A stretch of DNA of 62,221 nt from an uncultured Verrucomicrobia subdivision 3 bacterium (GCA_937890005.1 CALBZA010000033.1:1-62221); one strand, 5' to 3'. Shown: positions 1 to 8,886, numbered from the stretch's first letter. The notes: generated by a model from the letters alone, not told the origin. Program-made: numbers and translations.

Positions 1-2
1 CG

Positions 3-188
3 CAGAGCACCCTTCATTGGCCAGCGAGTTTCCCGGACTACACGCTGCAACAGGCGTCGTCGCTCACCGTTGGCAATTGGACTACCGTGACCAACGCGCC
101 GTTTTACGGTGACGGCAAAATCAAGGTCATCGTGACAAATGTGCCTGATGCGCAGTTCTTCCGTTTGAGCAGAAGTTTGGATTTTTAA
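3..188 (+). CDS. C-terminal fragment of a secreted protein
   Basis: The reading frame is open from the window edge and stops at TAA 186-188, giving about 61 C-terminal residues. It contains a W-P-A-S...Y-T-L-Q segment, a NWTTV stretch and a final AQFFRL. This resembles the short beta-rich C-terminal module common on large secreted verrucomicrobial proteins; that link is from memory of such proteins, not from a search. The catalytic or binding part lies outside the window, so the function cannot be stated. A repeat-filled spacer follows it. Confidence 0.6.
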   Translation, partial: QSTLHWPASFPDYTLQQASSLTVGNWTTVTNAPFYGDGKIKVIVTNVPDAQFFRLSRSLDF

Positions 189-234
189 AAAGGCATTGGG
201 CATTCAGATATCGTCTCTGCGATCTCTTTTTCTC

Positions 235-429
235 GGTAGGGCAAAGCTGCCGCTTTGCCCACTATTCCTTTCCCGCCCAAGCGGGAATGAACGAACGGTT
301 ACCAAGTCATTTCGCGCGATCGAAACACGACCGACAAAAACTTCGCTGCGCTCGTTTTTGTTGAAGTATGGGCGAACCGGCAGGTTCGCCCTACCTATCT
401 TGATCGGTAGGGCAAAGCTGCCGCATTGC
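235..429 (+). repeat. Repeat family A, short copies and hairpin
   Basis: Two short copies of a GGTAGGGCAAAGCTGCCG module lie at 235-260 and 406-429. The first is itself palindromic (GGGCAAAG/CTTTGCCC). Between them, 370-391 is a perfect inverted repeat with arms GGGCGAACC/GGTTCGCCC. The same module recurs in longer form near 1.55, 5.2 and 6.7 kb. The rest of the gap 189-612 holds no convincing gene; the short ORFs there read through these repeats. Confidence 0.7.
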
Positions 430-612
430 TTCAATCTCAATGACAAATGCTGATGACCAATGGGAATTTTTCAGTAGTCACTTGCATTGGGCATGCCGCA
501 TGTCGTCTTTGCGATTTCTGCGCTCTTTGCGGTTCAATTTCGAGAAATGCGAACGCGTCCGCCGTGGGCCGTATTTAACCTGCGAAGGCCATAGGGCCTG
601 AGCGACAAAATA

Positions 613-891
613 TTGAATGTGAATGTAATTCGTCGGCAGATTGTGTTCCGTCCTGTCACGCGCCTGTTTTTCATGGTTTCGTGCTTGTTTTGTTTTGCAT
701 CATTTCCCGGAGGAGCATTCCTGCTTTCCGGTTCGAACCAGGTGCTTCCATGGGTGTCACTGATCTTTATTGTCATTATCGCGTTACAGGGCGTTCTGAT
801 TGGAACGACTCTGCTGCTGGCAATTCACGAGAGACCTGTCACGATTCGTCGGGACATTCCGAATCCGAATTATCGCGAGCGCGAGCTATAA
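613..891 (+). CDS. Small hypothetical membrane protein
   Basis: This ORF of up to 92 residues begins at a TTG; the ATG at 673 (residue 21) is an alternative start. It has two hydrophobic stretches, about residues 18-38 (with FCFASFPGG) and 45-70 (VSLIFIVIIALQGVLIG), then a charged tail ending YREREL. A two-helix inner-membrane protein is plausible. No family is recognised, no clear ribosome binding site is seen, and it stands alone between repeats, so it could be non-coding. Confidence 0.35.
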   Translation: MNVNVIRRQIVFRPVTRLFFMVSCLFCFASFPGGAFLLSGSNQVLPWVSLIFIVIIALQGVLIGTTLLLAIHERPVTIRRDIPNPNYREREL

Positions 892-1115
892 ACATCCATT
901 GCAGAAAACGTCGAACACCTATCAAGCCGGTGATGTAAAATTGCAAAGCCATAGGATCTCAGCCCAAATAGTATGCGACATCACGTCCATCTGGTGACTG
1001 CACCGATCCCGGAAGGTCCAACGACAAAATGCAGGAGGCGGAAGTCTCCTCTTTATTGGATCGCGAATGCACTGCGGCGAACTGCTGCACGATGCGCCTG
1101 AGATTCCTATTTACC

Positions 1116-1352
1116 ATGAAACCACATTTTGTTTCTGACGGAAAACGGAGGTTGCGGAGCAGCCGGGAGTTTGAAACGCACTTGCGTGAGCTGCGCGAGT
1201 CGATTCAGGCGCGATACGCTGACGAGTTCGCGCGGGCCGGTTTCTTGCAGCGGATGATTCTGCGCTGGCGGATTGCGACCGAATTTCGTCGTGAGCGCCG
1301 GAAGATTGAGCCGTCGCCAGCCTCGCTTTACAGCAGCCGGATTGCAACTTGA
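1116..1352 (+). CDS. Small basic hypothetical protein
   Basis: A 78-residue product from the ATG at 1116; an upstream in-frame ATG at 1029 would add 29 residues of poor quality. The sequence is rich in Arg and Glu, with an amphipathic helical pattern (FETHLRELRESIQARYADE) and a C-terminal ARAGFLQRMILRWRIATEF segment. It looks like a soluble, helical, possibly membrane-surface or nucleic-acid-associated peptide. I have no family for it. The patterned composition, unlike the repeat ORFs around it, argues that it is real. Confidence 0.5.
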   Translation: MKPHFVSDGKRRLRSSREFETHLRELRESIQARYADEFARAGFLQRMILRWRIATEFRRERRKIEPSPASLYSSRIAT

Positions 1353-1902
1353 GGGTGGTGCTGACGAAAGCCGTTGAAATGGCTTCTTCGAGTCAGTCCT
1401 GATTTCACCATGCTGAAGCGCGGTGTTGATGAGAACTCACCTCCTCTCCTCCGGCTTTCGCTCGGAAGAGAGGCAGATGTAAGCCTCACGATTCGTCGAA
1501 TGGTTCAATCGATCTTGACGCGATGTCGCTGACGAAACGGAACGCACCATTCGGTGCAGAAATATGGGGCAAAGCAGCAGCTTTTCCCTACCGGTTGTTG
1601 ATAGGCGGAGCTGCGGGTCCGACTGAAAATCACTCGGGTAAAACAAGCGGGTTTTGTCGCGCTTCGGGGCCATTCTCATTAGCACCGTGCTTCAGCACGG
1701 TGTCGGCGACATCGCGCGGTCAGCCGTTTGCAACGGCTTTCCGCAGTCGTCCGAAAACCTCCTCTCCCCCCGGCCATCTCCTCCGGCATTCGCTCGAAGA
1801 GAGGGGGGATGTAAGCCTCACGATTCGTTGCGCCCTATTTCCCATGCCCCGGAGATTTTCCTTGAAGCGGCGGCGGATTCAAACGACTTCTGGTCAGCGA
1901 CC
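1353..1902. repeat. Composite repeat island I (modules C-B-A-C-B)
   Basis: This 550-base gap is almost wholly repeats. In order: C1 (1367-1434, AAGCCGTT hairpin plus CATGCTGAAGCGCGGTG), B1 (1438-1495), A3 (1521-1645, minus orientation), C2 (1674-1740, minus orientation) and B2 (1757-1828). B1 and B2 share the tail GATGTAAGCCTCACGATTCG exactly. A3 is an inverted, diverged copy of about 125 bases matching 6651-6779. The AAA ATPase frame stays open through part of it, which makes its long upstream extension untrustworthy. Confidence 0.75.
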
Positions 1903-3423
1903 ATGAACCAGCCTTCTTCACAGTCAGCGCGTATCACCGATTCTTTGACCGAGAGTCCGATGCGCGACCTTGAGGCGATCATTCGATCCCGGATGCCGCT
2001 GATTGCCGTGGAGAGCAATGAAGAGCCGCAGATCGTCCGGCTCATCCGCCAGATCAGCCGCAAGCTTCAGCTCAAGGCCTATCGCTGGACCGTTTCGGAC
2101 GGACTTCAGGCCTTCGATCCGTGCGATCAGCCCACGCAGTCCATTCACAAATCCCACGAGCTGCTCGGCTACATCAAGGCCAACGCCAGCAACTGCCTGT
2201 TCATGCTGCTCGATTTTCATCCGTTCATGCAGGATCTGCTTCACGTCCGGCAGTTGAAGGACATCGCGCTGACCTACAACAAGCATTACTCGACGGTGAT
2301 CCTGGTCGGGCATTCACTGGAGTTACCGCAGGAGCTGAAGCCCTACACGACCTTTTTCAAACTGCCGCTGCCCACGACAGATGAACTGCGCGGGATCGTG
2401 CTTGATGTGGCCGCCGAATGGGGAGCGCAGCACGGTCGCCGCGATGTCCAGACCACGAACAAGGCGTTGGACCTGCTCGTGCGCAACCTGGCGGGGCTCA
2501 CCGCCACCGACGCGCGACGACTGGCGCGGAAGGCGATCGATGGCGATGGCATTATTTCCGAATCTGACATCCCGGAAGTAACCCGCGCCAAATATGAACT
2601 GCTCGGCCGCGACGCGTTGTTGTCGTTCGAATACGACACGGCGAAGTTCTCAGACATCGGCGGCATGAACCGGCTGCGTCACTGGCTGGAGGTGCGGAAA
2701 CGATTCTTTTTCGAACAGGATCTGGCGCTCGATCCACCGCGCGGACTGTTGTTGATGGGCGTTCAGGGCTGCGGCAAAAGTCTCGCCGCGAAGGCCACTG
2801 CGGGCATTCTCGGCGTGCCGCTGCTGCGTCTCGATTTTGGTGTGCTCTACAACAAGTATTACGGCGAGACCGAACGCAATCTTCGCAAGGCACTCGAAAT
2901 GGCGGAGGTGATGTCGCCATGCGTGCTCTGGATGGACGAGATCGAGAAGGGACTTGCGCCGGATGGAAACGATGACGGCCTTTCACGCCGTGTGCTGGGA
3001 ACGTTGCTGACCTGGATGGCTGAGAAGCGGAAGGCGGTTTTTCTGGTGGCGACCGCGAACGACATTGCGCAGCTGCCGCCGGAGCTGGTGCGGAAAGGGC
3101 GCTTTGATGAAATCTTCTTCGTCGATCTTCCGAATGCAGAGAACCGGAACCGGATTCTCACGATTCATCTGCAAAAGCGGAATCTCAATTCGGAGAACTT
3201 CCAATTGGATGAATTGATTGCCGTGACCGACGGTTTTTCCGGATCGGAGATTGAGCAGGCGATTGTGTCCGCGATGTATGCCGCGCATGCCAATGGCCGC
3301 GAGGTGGAGCATTCCGATCTGCTGACGGAAATCCGACAGACGCGGCCGTTGTCTGTATTGATGTCCGAGCGTGTCGCTGAAATCCGCGAATGGGCATCAG
3401 CCCGGACGGTGCCGTGTGATTGA
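1903..3423 (+). CDS. Ycf46-like AAA ATPase
   Basis: A soluble AAA+ ATPase of 506 residues. The order is an N-terminal domain of about 250 residues typical of Ycf46-type proteins, Walker A GVQGCGKS (286-293), Walker B VLWMDE (341-346), and an arginine-finger-like KGRFDE near 398-403, then the alpha-helical lid. I start at ATG 1903 because the frame upstream runs through repeat DNA; starting at 1654 would add 83 unlikely residues. Ycf46 proteins occur in plastids and many bacteria, with a role in photosynthetic CO2 response suggested in cyanobacteria, but the substrate here is unknown. No operon partner is adjacent. Confidence 0.85.
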   Translation: MNQPSSQSARITDSLTESPMRDLEAIIRSRMPLIAVESNEEPQIVRLIRQISRKLQLKAYRWTVSDGLQAFDPCDQPTQSIHKSHELLGYIKANASNCLFMLLDFHPFMQDLLHVRQLKDIALTYNKHYSTVILVGHSLELPQELKPYTTFFKLPLPTTDELRGIVLDVAAEWGAQHGRRDVQTTNKALDLLVRNLAGLTATDARRLARKAIDGDGIISESDIPEVTRAKYELLGRDALLSFEYDTAKFSDIGGMNRLRHWLEVRKRFFFEQDLALDPPRGLLLMGVQGCGKSLAAKATAGILGVPLLRLDFGVLYNKYYGETERNLRKALEMAEVMSPCVLWMDEIEKGLAPDGNDDGLSRRVLGTLLTWMAEKRKAVFLVATANDIAQLPPELVRKGRFDEIFFVDLPNAENRNRILTIHLQKRNLNSENFQLDELIAVTDGFSGSEIEQAIVSAMYAAHANGREVEHSDLLTEIRQTRPLSVLMSERVAEIREWASARTVPCD

Positions 3424-3495
3424 TCGACGATCAAAAGAGTCCCGCTAACACACGCACCAAAATGCTCGCTCACTCAAAAGCGAAGCGCACGGGGG

Positions 3496-3564
3496 ACCTC
3501 CTCTCCCCATCCCTCTCCTCCGGCTTCGCTCGGAAGAGAGGGAGATGCGGGCGCCACGGTTCGG
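3496..3564 (+). repeat. Repeat family B copy
   Basis: A copy of the CTCTCCTCCGGCTTCGCT / CGGAAGAGAGGGAGATG module, with complementary CTCTC and GAGAG arms. It lies between the AAA ATPase and the sulfatase and matches the copies at 1438, 1757 and (inverted) 6541. Confidence 0.7.
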
Positions 3565-3664
3565 CTGATGCTTCTTTCTTTAATTCCAGCGCGTGTGTTC
3601 GGTTGCACCCCGATCAACAGTTCTGGCGAATATCGGTTTCCGGCCCAGCGCGCATCCTTGAATC

Positions 3665-5116
3665 ATGAAACATCTCCTCCTCCGGCTGTGCATTCTGCTG
3701 ATTGCCGGGAGTCATGTGTTCGCTGCCCGTGCGGCGGAGACGAATCGCTTGAACGTGTTGTTCATCATTTCGGACGACCTGCGCGCGGAACTCGGTTCCT
3801 ACGGCAGCAAACTGGTGAAAACGCCCAACCTCGACAAACTGGCTTCGAGCGGAGTGCGTTTCGATCGGGCTTACTGCCAGTTTCCACTTTGCAATCCGTC
3901 CCGCGCCTCGATGCTCACAGGACGCCAGCCGTCCACCACAGGAGTGATCGGGAACCGGATCGATTTTCGCGACCAACATCCTGATTTCGTGACGTTGCCG
4001 GAATTGTTCAAGCAGAACGGCTGGCTGTCGGTCCGCGCTGGAAAGATTTTTCATGGCGGTCTCGACGATCATCCTTCGTGGAGCGAAAACCCCGAGCCCC
4101 GTGTGAACTTCAATGAACCCGGCGCGCGTCTGGTGGATGAAGCTGAAGTGAAAGCCATCGCCCTGGCGTCCGGCACCAACTCCCTCGCCGAGCGTCGCGC
4201 GCAGCATTCCGATCGATGGGTGGTCCTGGACGGCGACGGCGAGTCGCACGGTGATTACAAAACCGCCACCCGCACCATTGAATTGCTGCGGCGTTTCAAG
4301 GAAAGCAAGGAACCGTTCTTCATCGGCTGCGGTTTTGTGAAACCGCACAGTCCGCCTGCTGCGCCGCAGAAATTCTACGATCTTTACGACGTTGAAAAAA
4401 TCGAACTGCCGCCGGACTTCGCGCCGCGGCCGACCGTGCCGGAAGGTTTCCCACGCGCTGCCATTCGACCGAGAAATGCCGACCTGTTCATGGGACGCGA
4501 CGCTTCGCCGGAGGAGGCGAAACAGATGATTCGCGCCTACGCAGCTTCGACTTCATGGATGGATTGGAACGTGGGGCGAGTGCTGGATGAACTCGACCGG
4601 CTCGGTCTTCGCACAAATACCCTGATCGTGTTCTGGGGCGATCACGGCTATCAGCTCGGCGAGAAAGGAAAATGGTCGAAAGCCGGATCGCTGTTCGAAC
4701 AGGGAACGCGGCTGCCGCTGATCTTTGCGCTTCCGAACGACACGAAACCCAAAGTGGTTCGGGCGATCGTGCAATCGGTGGACATTTATCCGACTGTCGC
4801 TGAATTGTGCGGTTTGCAGGCGAAAGGAGTGGATGGACGCAGCTTCGCGTCGCTGCTTCGAAATCCGGAAGCGGAATGGAATCATCCTGCATTTTCCGTC
4901 TGGAGTGAAAATGGCCGGACGTTGCATGGCGTCGCGGTTCGGACGGATAAATATCGTTACGCAGAATTCTTCGAAGCCGGCGGTGGTGCGATGCTTTTCG
5001 ACGAAGCCGCCGATCCACACGAAATGAAAAATCTCGCCGACGATCCGAAGCTCGAAGCCGTCCGCGCCGAGCACTCGAAGCTGATCAAGGAATACCTCAG
5101 CCGCTATCAGCGCTGA
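3665..5116 (+). CDS. Secreted sulfatase (iduronate-2-sulfatase type)
   Basis: A 483-residue formylglycine-dependent sulfatase, likely acting on sulfated polysaccharides outside the cytoplasm. The signal peptide covers residues 1-24 (hydrophobic core, cut near ARAAE). Metal-binding aspartates sit at 37-38 (SDDLR). The sulfatase signature CNPSR starts at Cys76, the residue oxidised to formylglycine, followed by ASMLTGRQPS. A WGDHGYQLGEKGKWSK segment carries the C-terminal metal and sulfate ligands. The CNPSR form and length match the iduronate-2-sulfatase branch (SulfAtlas S1_7-like), an assignment from motif only. No formylglycine-generating enzyme or sulfatase cluster is adjacent. Confidence 0.92.
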   Translation: MKHLLLRLCILLIAGSHVFAARAAETNRLNVLFIISDDLRAELGSYGSKLVKTPNLDKLASSGVRFDRAYCQFPLCNPSRASMLTGRQPSTTGVIGNRIDFRDQHPDFVTLPELFKQNGWLSVRAGKIFHGGLDDHPSWSENPEPRVNFNEPGARLVDEAEVKAIALASGTNSLAERRAQHSDRWVVLDGDGESHGDYKTATRTIELLRRFKESKEPFFIGCGFVKPHSPPAAPQKFYDLYDVEKIELPPDFAPRPTVPEGFPRAAIRPRNADLFMGRDASPEEAKQMIRAYAASTSWMDWNVGRVLDELDRLGLRTNTLIVFWGDHGYQLGEKGKWSKAGSLFEQGTRLPLIFALPNDTKPKVVRAIVQSVDIYPTVAELCGLQAKGVDGRSFASLLRNPEAEWNHPAFSVWSENGRTLHGVAVRTDKYRYAEFFEAGGGAMLFDEAADPHEMKNLADDPKLEAVRAEHSKLIKEYLSRYQR

Positions 5117-5174
5117 GCGTTGAATGCGGAGTTTTGAGTGTTGAGTTTTGGGTTTTGAGTTGTGACCAACGGCC

Positions 5175-5229
5175 AGGTAGGGCTTGCGCTGCCGCGCAGC
5201 CCCATAATTCCGCGCCGAAGGTGCGGTCC
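5175..5229 (+). repeat. Repeat family A, diverged copy
   Basis: AGGTAGGGCTTGCGCTGCCG followed by CAGCCCCATAATTCCGCGCC matches the 6708-6750 copy with several changes. It sits between the convergent sulfatase and leuB. The following 5237-5276 contains AGCACCGCAAGAG...CTGCGGTGCT, an inverted repeat that could serve as a terminator, though no T-run follows. Confidence 0.55.
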
Positions 5230-5292
5230 GAAAAACGCACAGCACCGCAAGAGAACAATCGCTCCTGCGGTGCTGCGCGAAACATCGATTAA

Positions 5293-6399
5293 TCAAACCG
5301 CCGCGGCGACGGCATCACCCATTTCGCTGGTGCCGACCTTGCGGGCATTCGTCTCAGACGGATTGAAGATGTCACCGGTGCGATTTCCAGCCTGGATCGC
5401 CTTGCCAACCGCCTGTTCGATGGCGGCTGCGGCGTCGTTGAGCTTGAAGCTGTGGCGCAACATGAGCGCGCCCGAAAGAATCTGTGCGATCGGATTCGCA
5501 AGGTTTTTCCCGGCGATGTCCGGCGCCGTGCCACCCGCGGGTTCGTAGAAGCCGAAGGTTTTGTCTCCGCTCGTCGCCCCCAGGCTCGCACTGGGAAGCA
5601 TTCCCAACGATCCCGCCAGTGCCGCAGCTTCATCGCTCAGGATGTCGCCGAACATGTTCTCGCAGAGCATCACGTCGAACTGTGTCGGACGCAGGAGAAG
5701 CTGCATCGCCGCATTGTCCACGAACATGTGTTCGAGTGTGACGTCGGGGAACTGTTTGCCGACCTTCGTCACCACGTCGCGCCAGAGAACGCCGTTCTCA
5801 AGCACGTTCGCCTTGTCGATGCTGGTCACCTTTTTGCGACGCAGCTGTGCCGCGCGAAACGCGACCTGCGCAATGCGTTCAATCTCCGGCGTCGTGTAAA
5901 CCATCGTGTCGATTGCGCGCTGGCTGCCGCCGCCGATGTCCTCGGTTTTCTTCGGCTGACCGAAATACATGCCGCCGGTCAATTCGCGCACGACGAGAAT
6001 GTCGATGCCGTCGCCCTGGCGTTCCGGCCTAAGCGGGCAGGCGTGTGCGAGCGCTTTTGGAAGCTGCACAGGCCGGAGATTGGCGAACAATCCGAACTCC
6101 TTGCGAATGCGCAGGAGCGCGGCGCGTTCCGGACGTTCCTCCTTGGGAATCGTCGGATCGCGATCGGGCAAACCGACGGAGCCGAACAGAATGGAGTCGG
6201 AATTTTTGCAGAGAGCGAGCGTGGCGTCGGGAAGCGCCTTGCCCGCGGCGTCGATTCCCGCCCAGCCGACCGGCGCCTCGGTGATTTCGAGTGTGAAGCC
6301 AAACTTCTTTTCGGCGGCGCGGAGCACTTTGATCGCTTCGCGCATCACTTCAGGTCCGATTCCATCTCCGGCAAGGGCGGCAATTTTGAAAGTCTTCAT
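5293..6399 (-). CDS. leuB: 3-isopropylmalate dehydrogenase
   Basis: A 368-residue NAD-dependent decarboxylating dehydrogenase of leucine synthesis, cytoplasmic. It has the family's N-terminal GDGIGPEVM, the substrate loop RKEFGLFANLRP, the VRELTGG(M)YFG segment, the catalytic Lys in DKANVLE, the metal aspartates in ENMFGDILSDEA, and a GTAPDIAGKNLANPIAQILS nucleotide-site stretch. The length is normal. It is transcribed alone, convergent with the sulfatase, with no leuA/C/D nearby; the upstream gap is filled with repeats and shows no T-box or attenuator that I can see. Confidence 0.96.
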   Translation of the reverse strand: MKTFKIAALAGDGIGPEVMREAIKVLRAAEKKFGFTLEITEAPVGWAGIDAAGKALPDATLALCKNSDSILFGSVGLPDRDPTIPKEERPERAALLRIRKEFGLFANLRPVQLPKALAHACPLRPERQGDGIDILVVRELTGGMYFGQPKKTEDIGGGSQRAIDTMVYTTPEIERIAQVAFRAAQLRRKKVTSIDKANVLENGVLWRDVVTKVGKQFPDVTLEHMFVDNAAMQLLLRPTQFDVMLCENMFGDILSDEAAALAGSLGMLPSASLGATSGDKTFGFYEPAGGTAPDIAGKNLANPIAQILSGALMLRHSFKLNDAAAAIEQAVGKAIQAGNRTGDIFNPSETNARKVGTSEMGDAVAAAV

Positions 6400-7157
6400 G
6401 AGCTTAATTCTGAAGGGCGTGTTCGATGCCCCGCAGGGAGCCGGGATGCTAATCTCTCGCCCGGGCCGTGCAACGGAATTTTAACTGCATTTGCGCTACA
6501 GGTGCGCAAATGCACATCCGCAAGAAGATCAAGATGCGTAACGCTCGTATCTCCCTCTCTTCCGAGCGAATGGTCGGAGGAGAGGGATGGGAAGAGATTT
6601 CCCCAAATAGAATTTCGGGCTTTGAACCTCTCAACCGGGTCGCGGGGAGGACTCGCTTTACCCGACCGATTTTCAACCGGAGCGGCAGCTCCGCCCCACC
6701 AACAATAGGTAGGGCAAAGTTGCTGCTTTGCCCCATATTTCCGCACCGAATGGTGCGTTCTGTTCATCAACGACATCGCACCACGAAATATTTCCTCGGC
6801 CGCAAGCGAATGCCAACCCCCGCTTTGCTTGCGGGCGAAGGAACATTTTCATGCTGCGGGTGTTGTGTTGCACCAGCCGTGGAATCATCTCTTTGGCGCC
6901 GGAGCGCGGAGCATCGCTCCGCGCGATAATCTGAGGAAACTTGCGGAGCAATGCTCCGCGCCCCGGAGGTTTTTGATTGGATTCACCATCTCCCGACTTA
7001 CCGCGTCCGGCGGCAAGCTGTTGAAACAGCTCGCTCCCATCTCGTCCGACATCACCGCGCTGAAGCACGGTGCCAATGAGAGTCTGAACACGTTTGCCCC
7101 GTTTGAATCCGTGCATCCCTTGACATCAACCTGCCCATCCCGAACACTGGCCGCCTT
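6400..7157. repeat. Composite repeat island II (modules B-A-D-C)
   Basis: A gene-free 758-base gap made largely of repeats. B4 (6541-6600, inverted), A4 (6651-6779, the inverted partner of 1521-1645), a CCGCAAGCGAATGCC / GCTTGCGG segment near 6800-6840, module D (6899-6967, two hairpins GCGGAGCatcGCTCCGC and GCGGAGCaatGCTCCGC), and C3 (7015-7083, AAGCTGTTGAAACAGCT plus CGCTGAAGCACGGTG). Several short ORFs here are translations of these repeats. The leuB promoter must lie at the left end and that of glyQS at the right end. Confidence 0.75.
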
Positions 7158-8813
7158 ATGGCCGAGCCCAAAGAGAACCAGCTCATGGAAAAAATTGTGT
7201 CGCTGTGCAAACGCCGCGGCTTTGTTTATCAATCTTCCGAAATCTACGGCGGCATCAACGGCTTCTGGGATTACGGTCCGCTCGGCGCCGAGCTCAAACG
7301 CAATGTGAAGGAACTCTGGTGGAATTCCATGACCCGCCAGCGCGAGGATGTCGTCGGACTCGAAGCCACCATCATCATGTCGCCGGCGATCTGGAAGGCG
7401 AGCGGCCACGTGGACACGTTCAGCGATCCAATGTGCGACTGCAAAAAGTGCAAGAAACGTTTCCGCGCGGATCAGCTTTGCGAAGATCAGGGGCTGAAGC
7501 TTGAGAAAACGCCTGAAGGCAAATTCGCTCTCGCCGCCGGCACCAAGTGCACCAGCTGCGGATCCACTGATCTGACCGAGCCGCGTCCGTTCAACCTGAT
7601 GTTCAAAACCTACGTCGGTCCCGTTGAAAGCGAGGATAACGTGGCTTATCTGCGGCCGGAAACGGCACAGGCGATTTTCGCGCAGTTCAAGAACGTGCTG
7701 GAGACGTCACGTCAGAAAGTGCCGTTCGGCATTGCGCAGATCGGAAAAGCGTTTCGCAACGAAGTCACACCGCGCAATTACACCTTCCGTTCGCGCGAGT
7801 TCGAGCAGATGGAACTGGAATTTTTCATCAAGCCGGATGAAGCGATCGAAGCAATTCACGGCAGCGTGGCGACGGTTCCTGAGACCGGCCATCCGGGCGA
7901 GCCGCAACCGAACTGGGGCTGGCAGGCGTGGCATCGTTATTGGGTCGAGGAACGCGTCCGCTTTTACGAAAACATCGGTCTCTCGCGGGAGACGCTGGGA
8001 TTCCACGTGCAGACCGCGGATGAACTGGCGCACTACGCCCGCGCGACGGTGGACATTCTGTTCAAGTTCCCGTTCAGCAAACGCGACGAAAAGGGCGAGA
8101 TGAAGGGCGAAGAACTGGAGGGCATTGCCGCGCGCAGCGATTTCGACCTCAGCCAGCACGAGCGTTTCTCCGGCAAGCCGATGGGCATCTTTGACGAGGA
8201 ACTGCGCGGTGCCTGGGCGAAGCTTTCGAAGGAGAAGCAGGATGAACTTTGGAAACGTTATTACGAAAGCCGGAAGCGTTACCTGGAGAAATCGGGTGTC
8301 CCGGCTGAACAGGCGTCGAAGGATGCGACCGAAGACGCGAACGGTCTGGCCAAGGGCCAGTATATTCCGCACGTGATTGAACCATCGGCGGGTGTGGATC
8401 GTCTGATTCTCGGATTGATCACGAACGCCTACACCGAGGTGACGAAAACCGATGACAAGGGCAAATCGGAAACGCTCGTGGTCATGAAGTTTCATCCGCG
8501 CGTGGCGCCGATCAAGGTGGGCGTGCTGCCGCTGTTGAAGAACAAGCCGGAGCTGGTCAAGAAAGCCGAGGAGGTTCGCGACCTGCTGCGTCCGTGGATG
8601 AATGTGTTTTACGACGATGGCGGTTCAATCGGACGTCGTTATGCCCGTCAGGACGAAGCCGGCACGCCGTTTTGTGTGACGATTGACTTCGACACGCTGG
8701 GTGAGAAACCGGAGTTGAAGGACACCGTGACCATTCGGCATCGTGACGACGGCAAGCAGGAGCGGCTGGCGATCGGGGAGCTGTTGAACTGGCTGCTCGC
8801 GCGAATACGCTGA
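7158..8813 (+). CDS. glyQS: Glycyl-tRNA synthetase, single-chain class II
   Basis: A 551-residue glycine-tRNA ligase of the homodimeric (eukaryote/archaea/Thermus-like) type, not the alpha2-beta2 bacterial form. It has the N-terminal RRGFVYQSSEIYGG segment, an inserted zinc-ribbon-like set of cysteines (CDCKKC and later CTSCG, residues ~93-138), class II motif 2 (FRNEVTPRNYTFRSREFEQME) and motif 3 (EPSAGVDRLILG), then an anticodon-binding domain beginning PRVAPIKVGVLPL. I kept the ATG at 7158; the ATG at 7188 is possible. No ribosome binding site is obvious. Confidence 0.96.
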   Translation: MAEPKENQLMEKIVSLCKRRGFVYQSSEIYGGINGFWDYGPLGAELKRNVKELWWNSMTRQREDVVGLEATIIMSPAIWKASGHVDTFSDPMCDCKKCKKRFRADQLCEDQGLKLEKTPEGKFALAAGTKCTSCGSTDLTEPRPFNLMFKTYVGPVESEDNVAYLRPETAQAIFAQFKNVLETSRQKVPFGIAQIGKAFRNEVTPRNYTFRSREFEQMELEFFIKPDEAIEAIHGSVATVPETGHPGEPQPNWGWQAWHRYWVEERVRFYENIGLSRETLGFHVQTADELAHYARATVDILFKFPFSKRDEKGEMKGEELEGIAARSDFDLSQHERFSGKPMGIFDEELRGAWAKLSKEKQDELWKRYYESRKRYLEKSGVPAEQASKDATEDANGLAKGQYIPHVIEPSAGVDRLILGLITNAYTEVTKTDDKGKSETLVVMKFHPRVAPIKVGVLPLLKNKPELVKKAEEVRDLLRPWMNVFYDDGGSIGRRYARQDEAGTPFCVTIDFDTLGEKPELKDTVTIRHRDDGKQERLAIGELLNWLLARIR

Positions 8814-8886
8814 TTTCGTGAACCGTCAATCCTCAACGTTCAACGCCGCGGACCGGGCCCAACTGGAAACCCGCGTCCTGAAATAT

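Noticed and set aside
189..460. Overlapping ORFs on both strands after the first partial gene
   Set aside because: They translate palindromic repeats (family A) and so appear on both strands.
1654..1902. 83-residue N-terminal extension of the AAA ATPase
   Set aside because: It translates repeat modules C2 and B2; Ycf46-like sequence begins after ATG 1903.
3614..4348. 244-residue ORF opposite the sulfatase
   Set aside because: The sulfatase carries a signal peptide and formylglycine site; the antisense frame is a shadow.
5452..6708. 418-residue ORF opposite leuB
   Set aside because: It is antisense to a complete, motif-bearing leuB and shows the Arg/Ala-rich, patternless sequence of a mirror frame.
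189..7157. A CRISPR array in the repeat-rich first 7 kb
   Set aside because: Repeats are spaced irregularly, occur in both orientations and differ in length; there are no uniform spacers and no cas genes.
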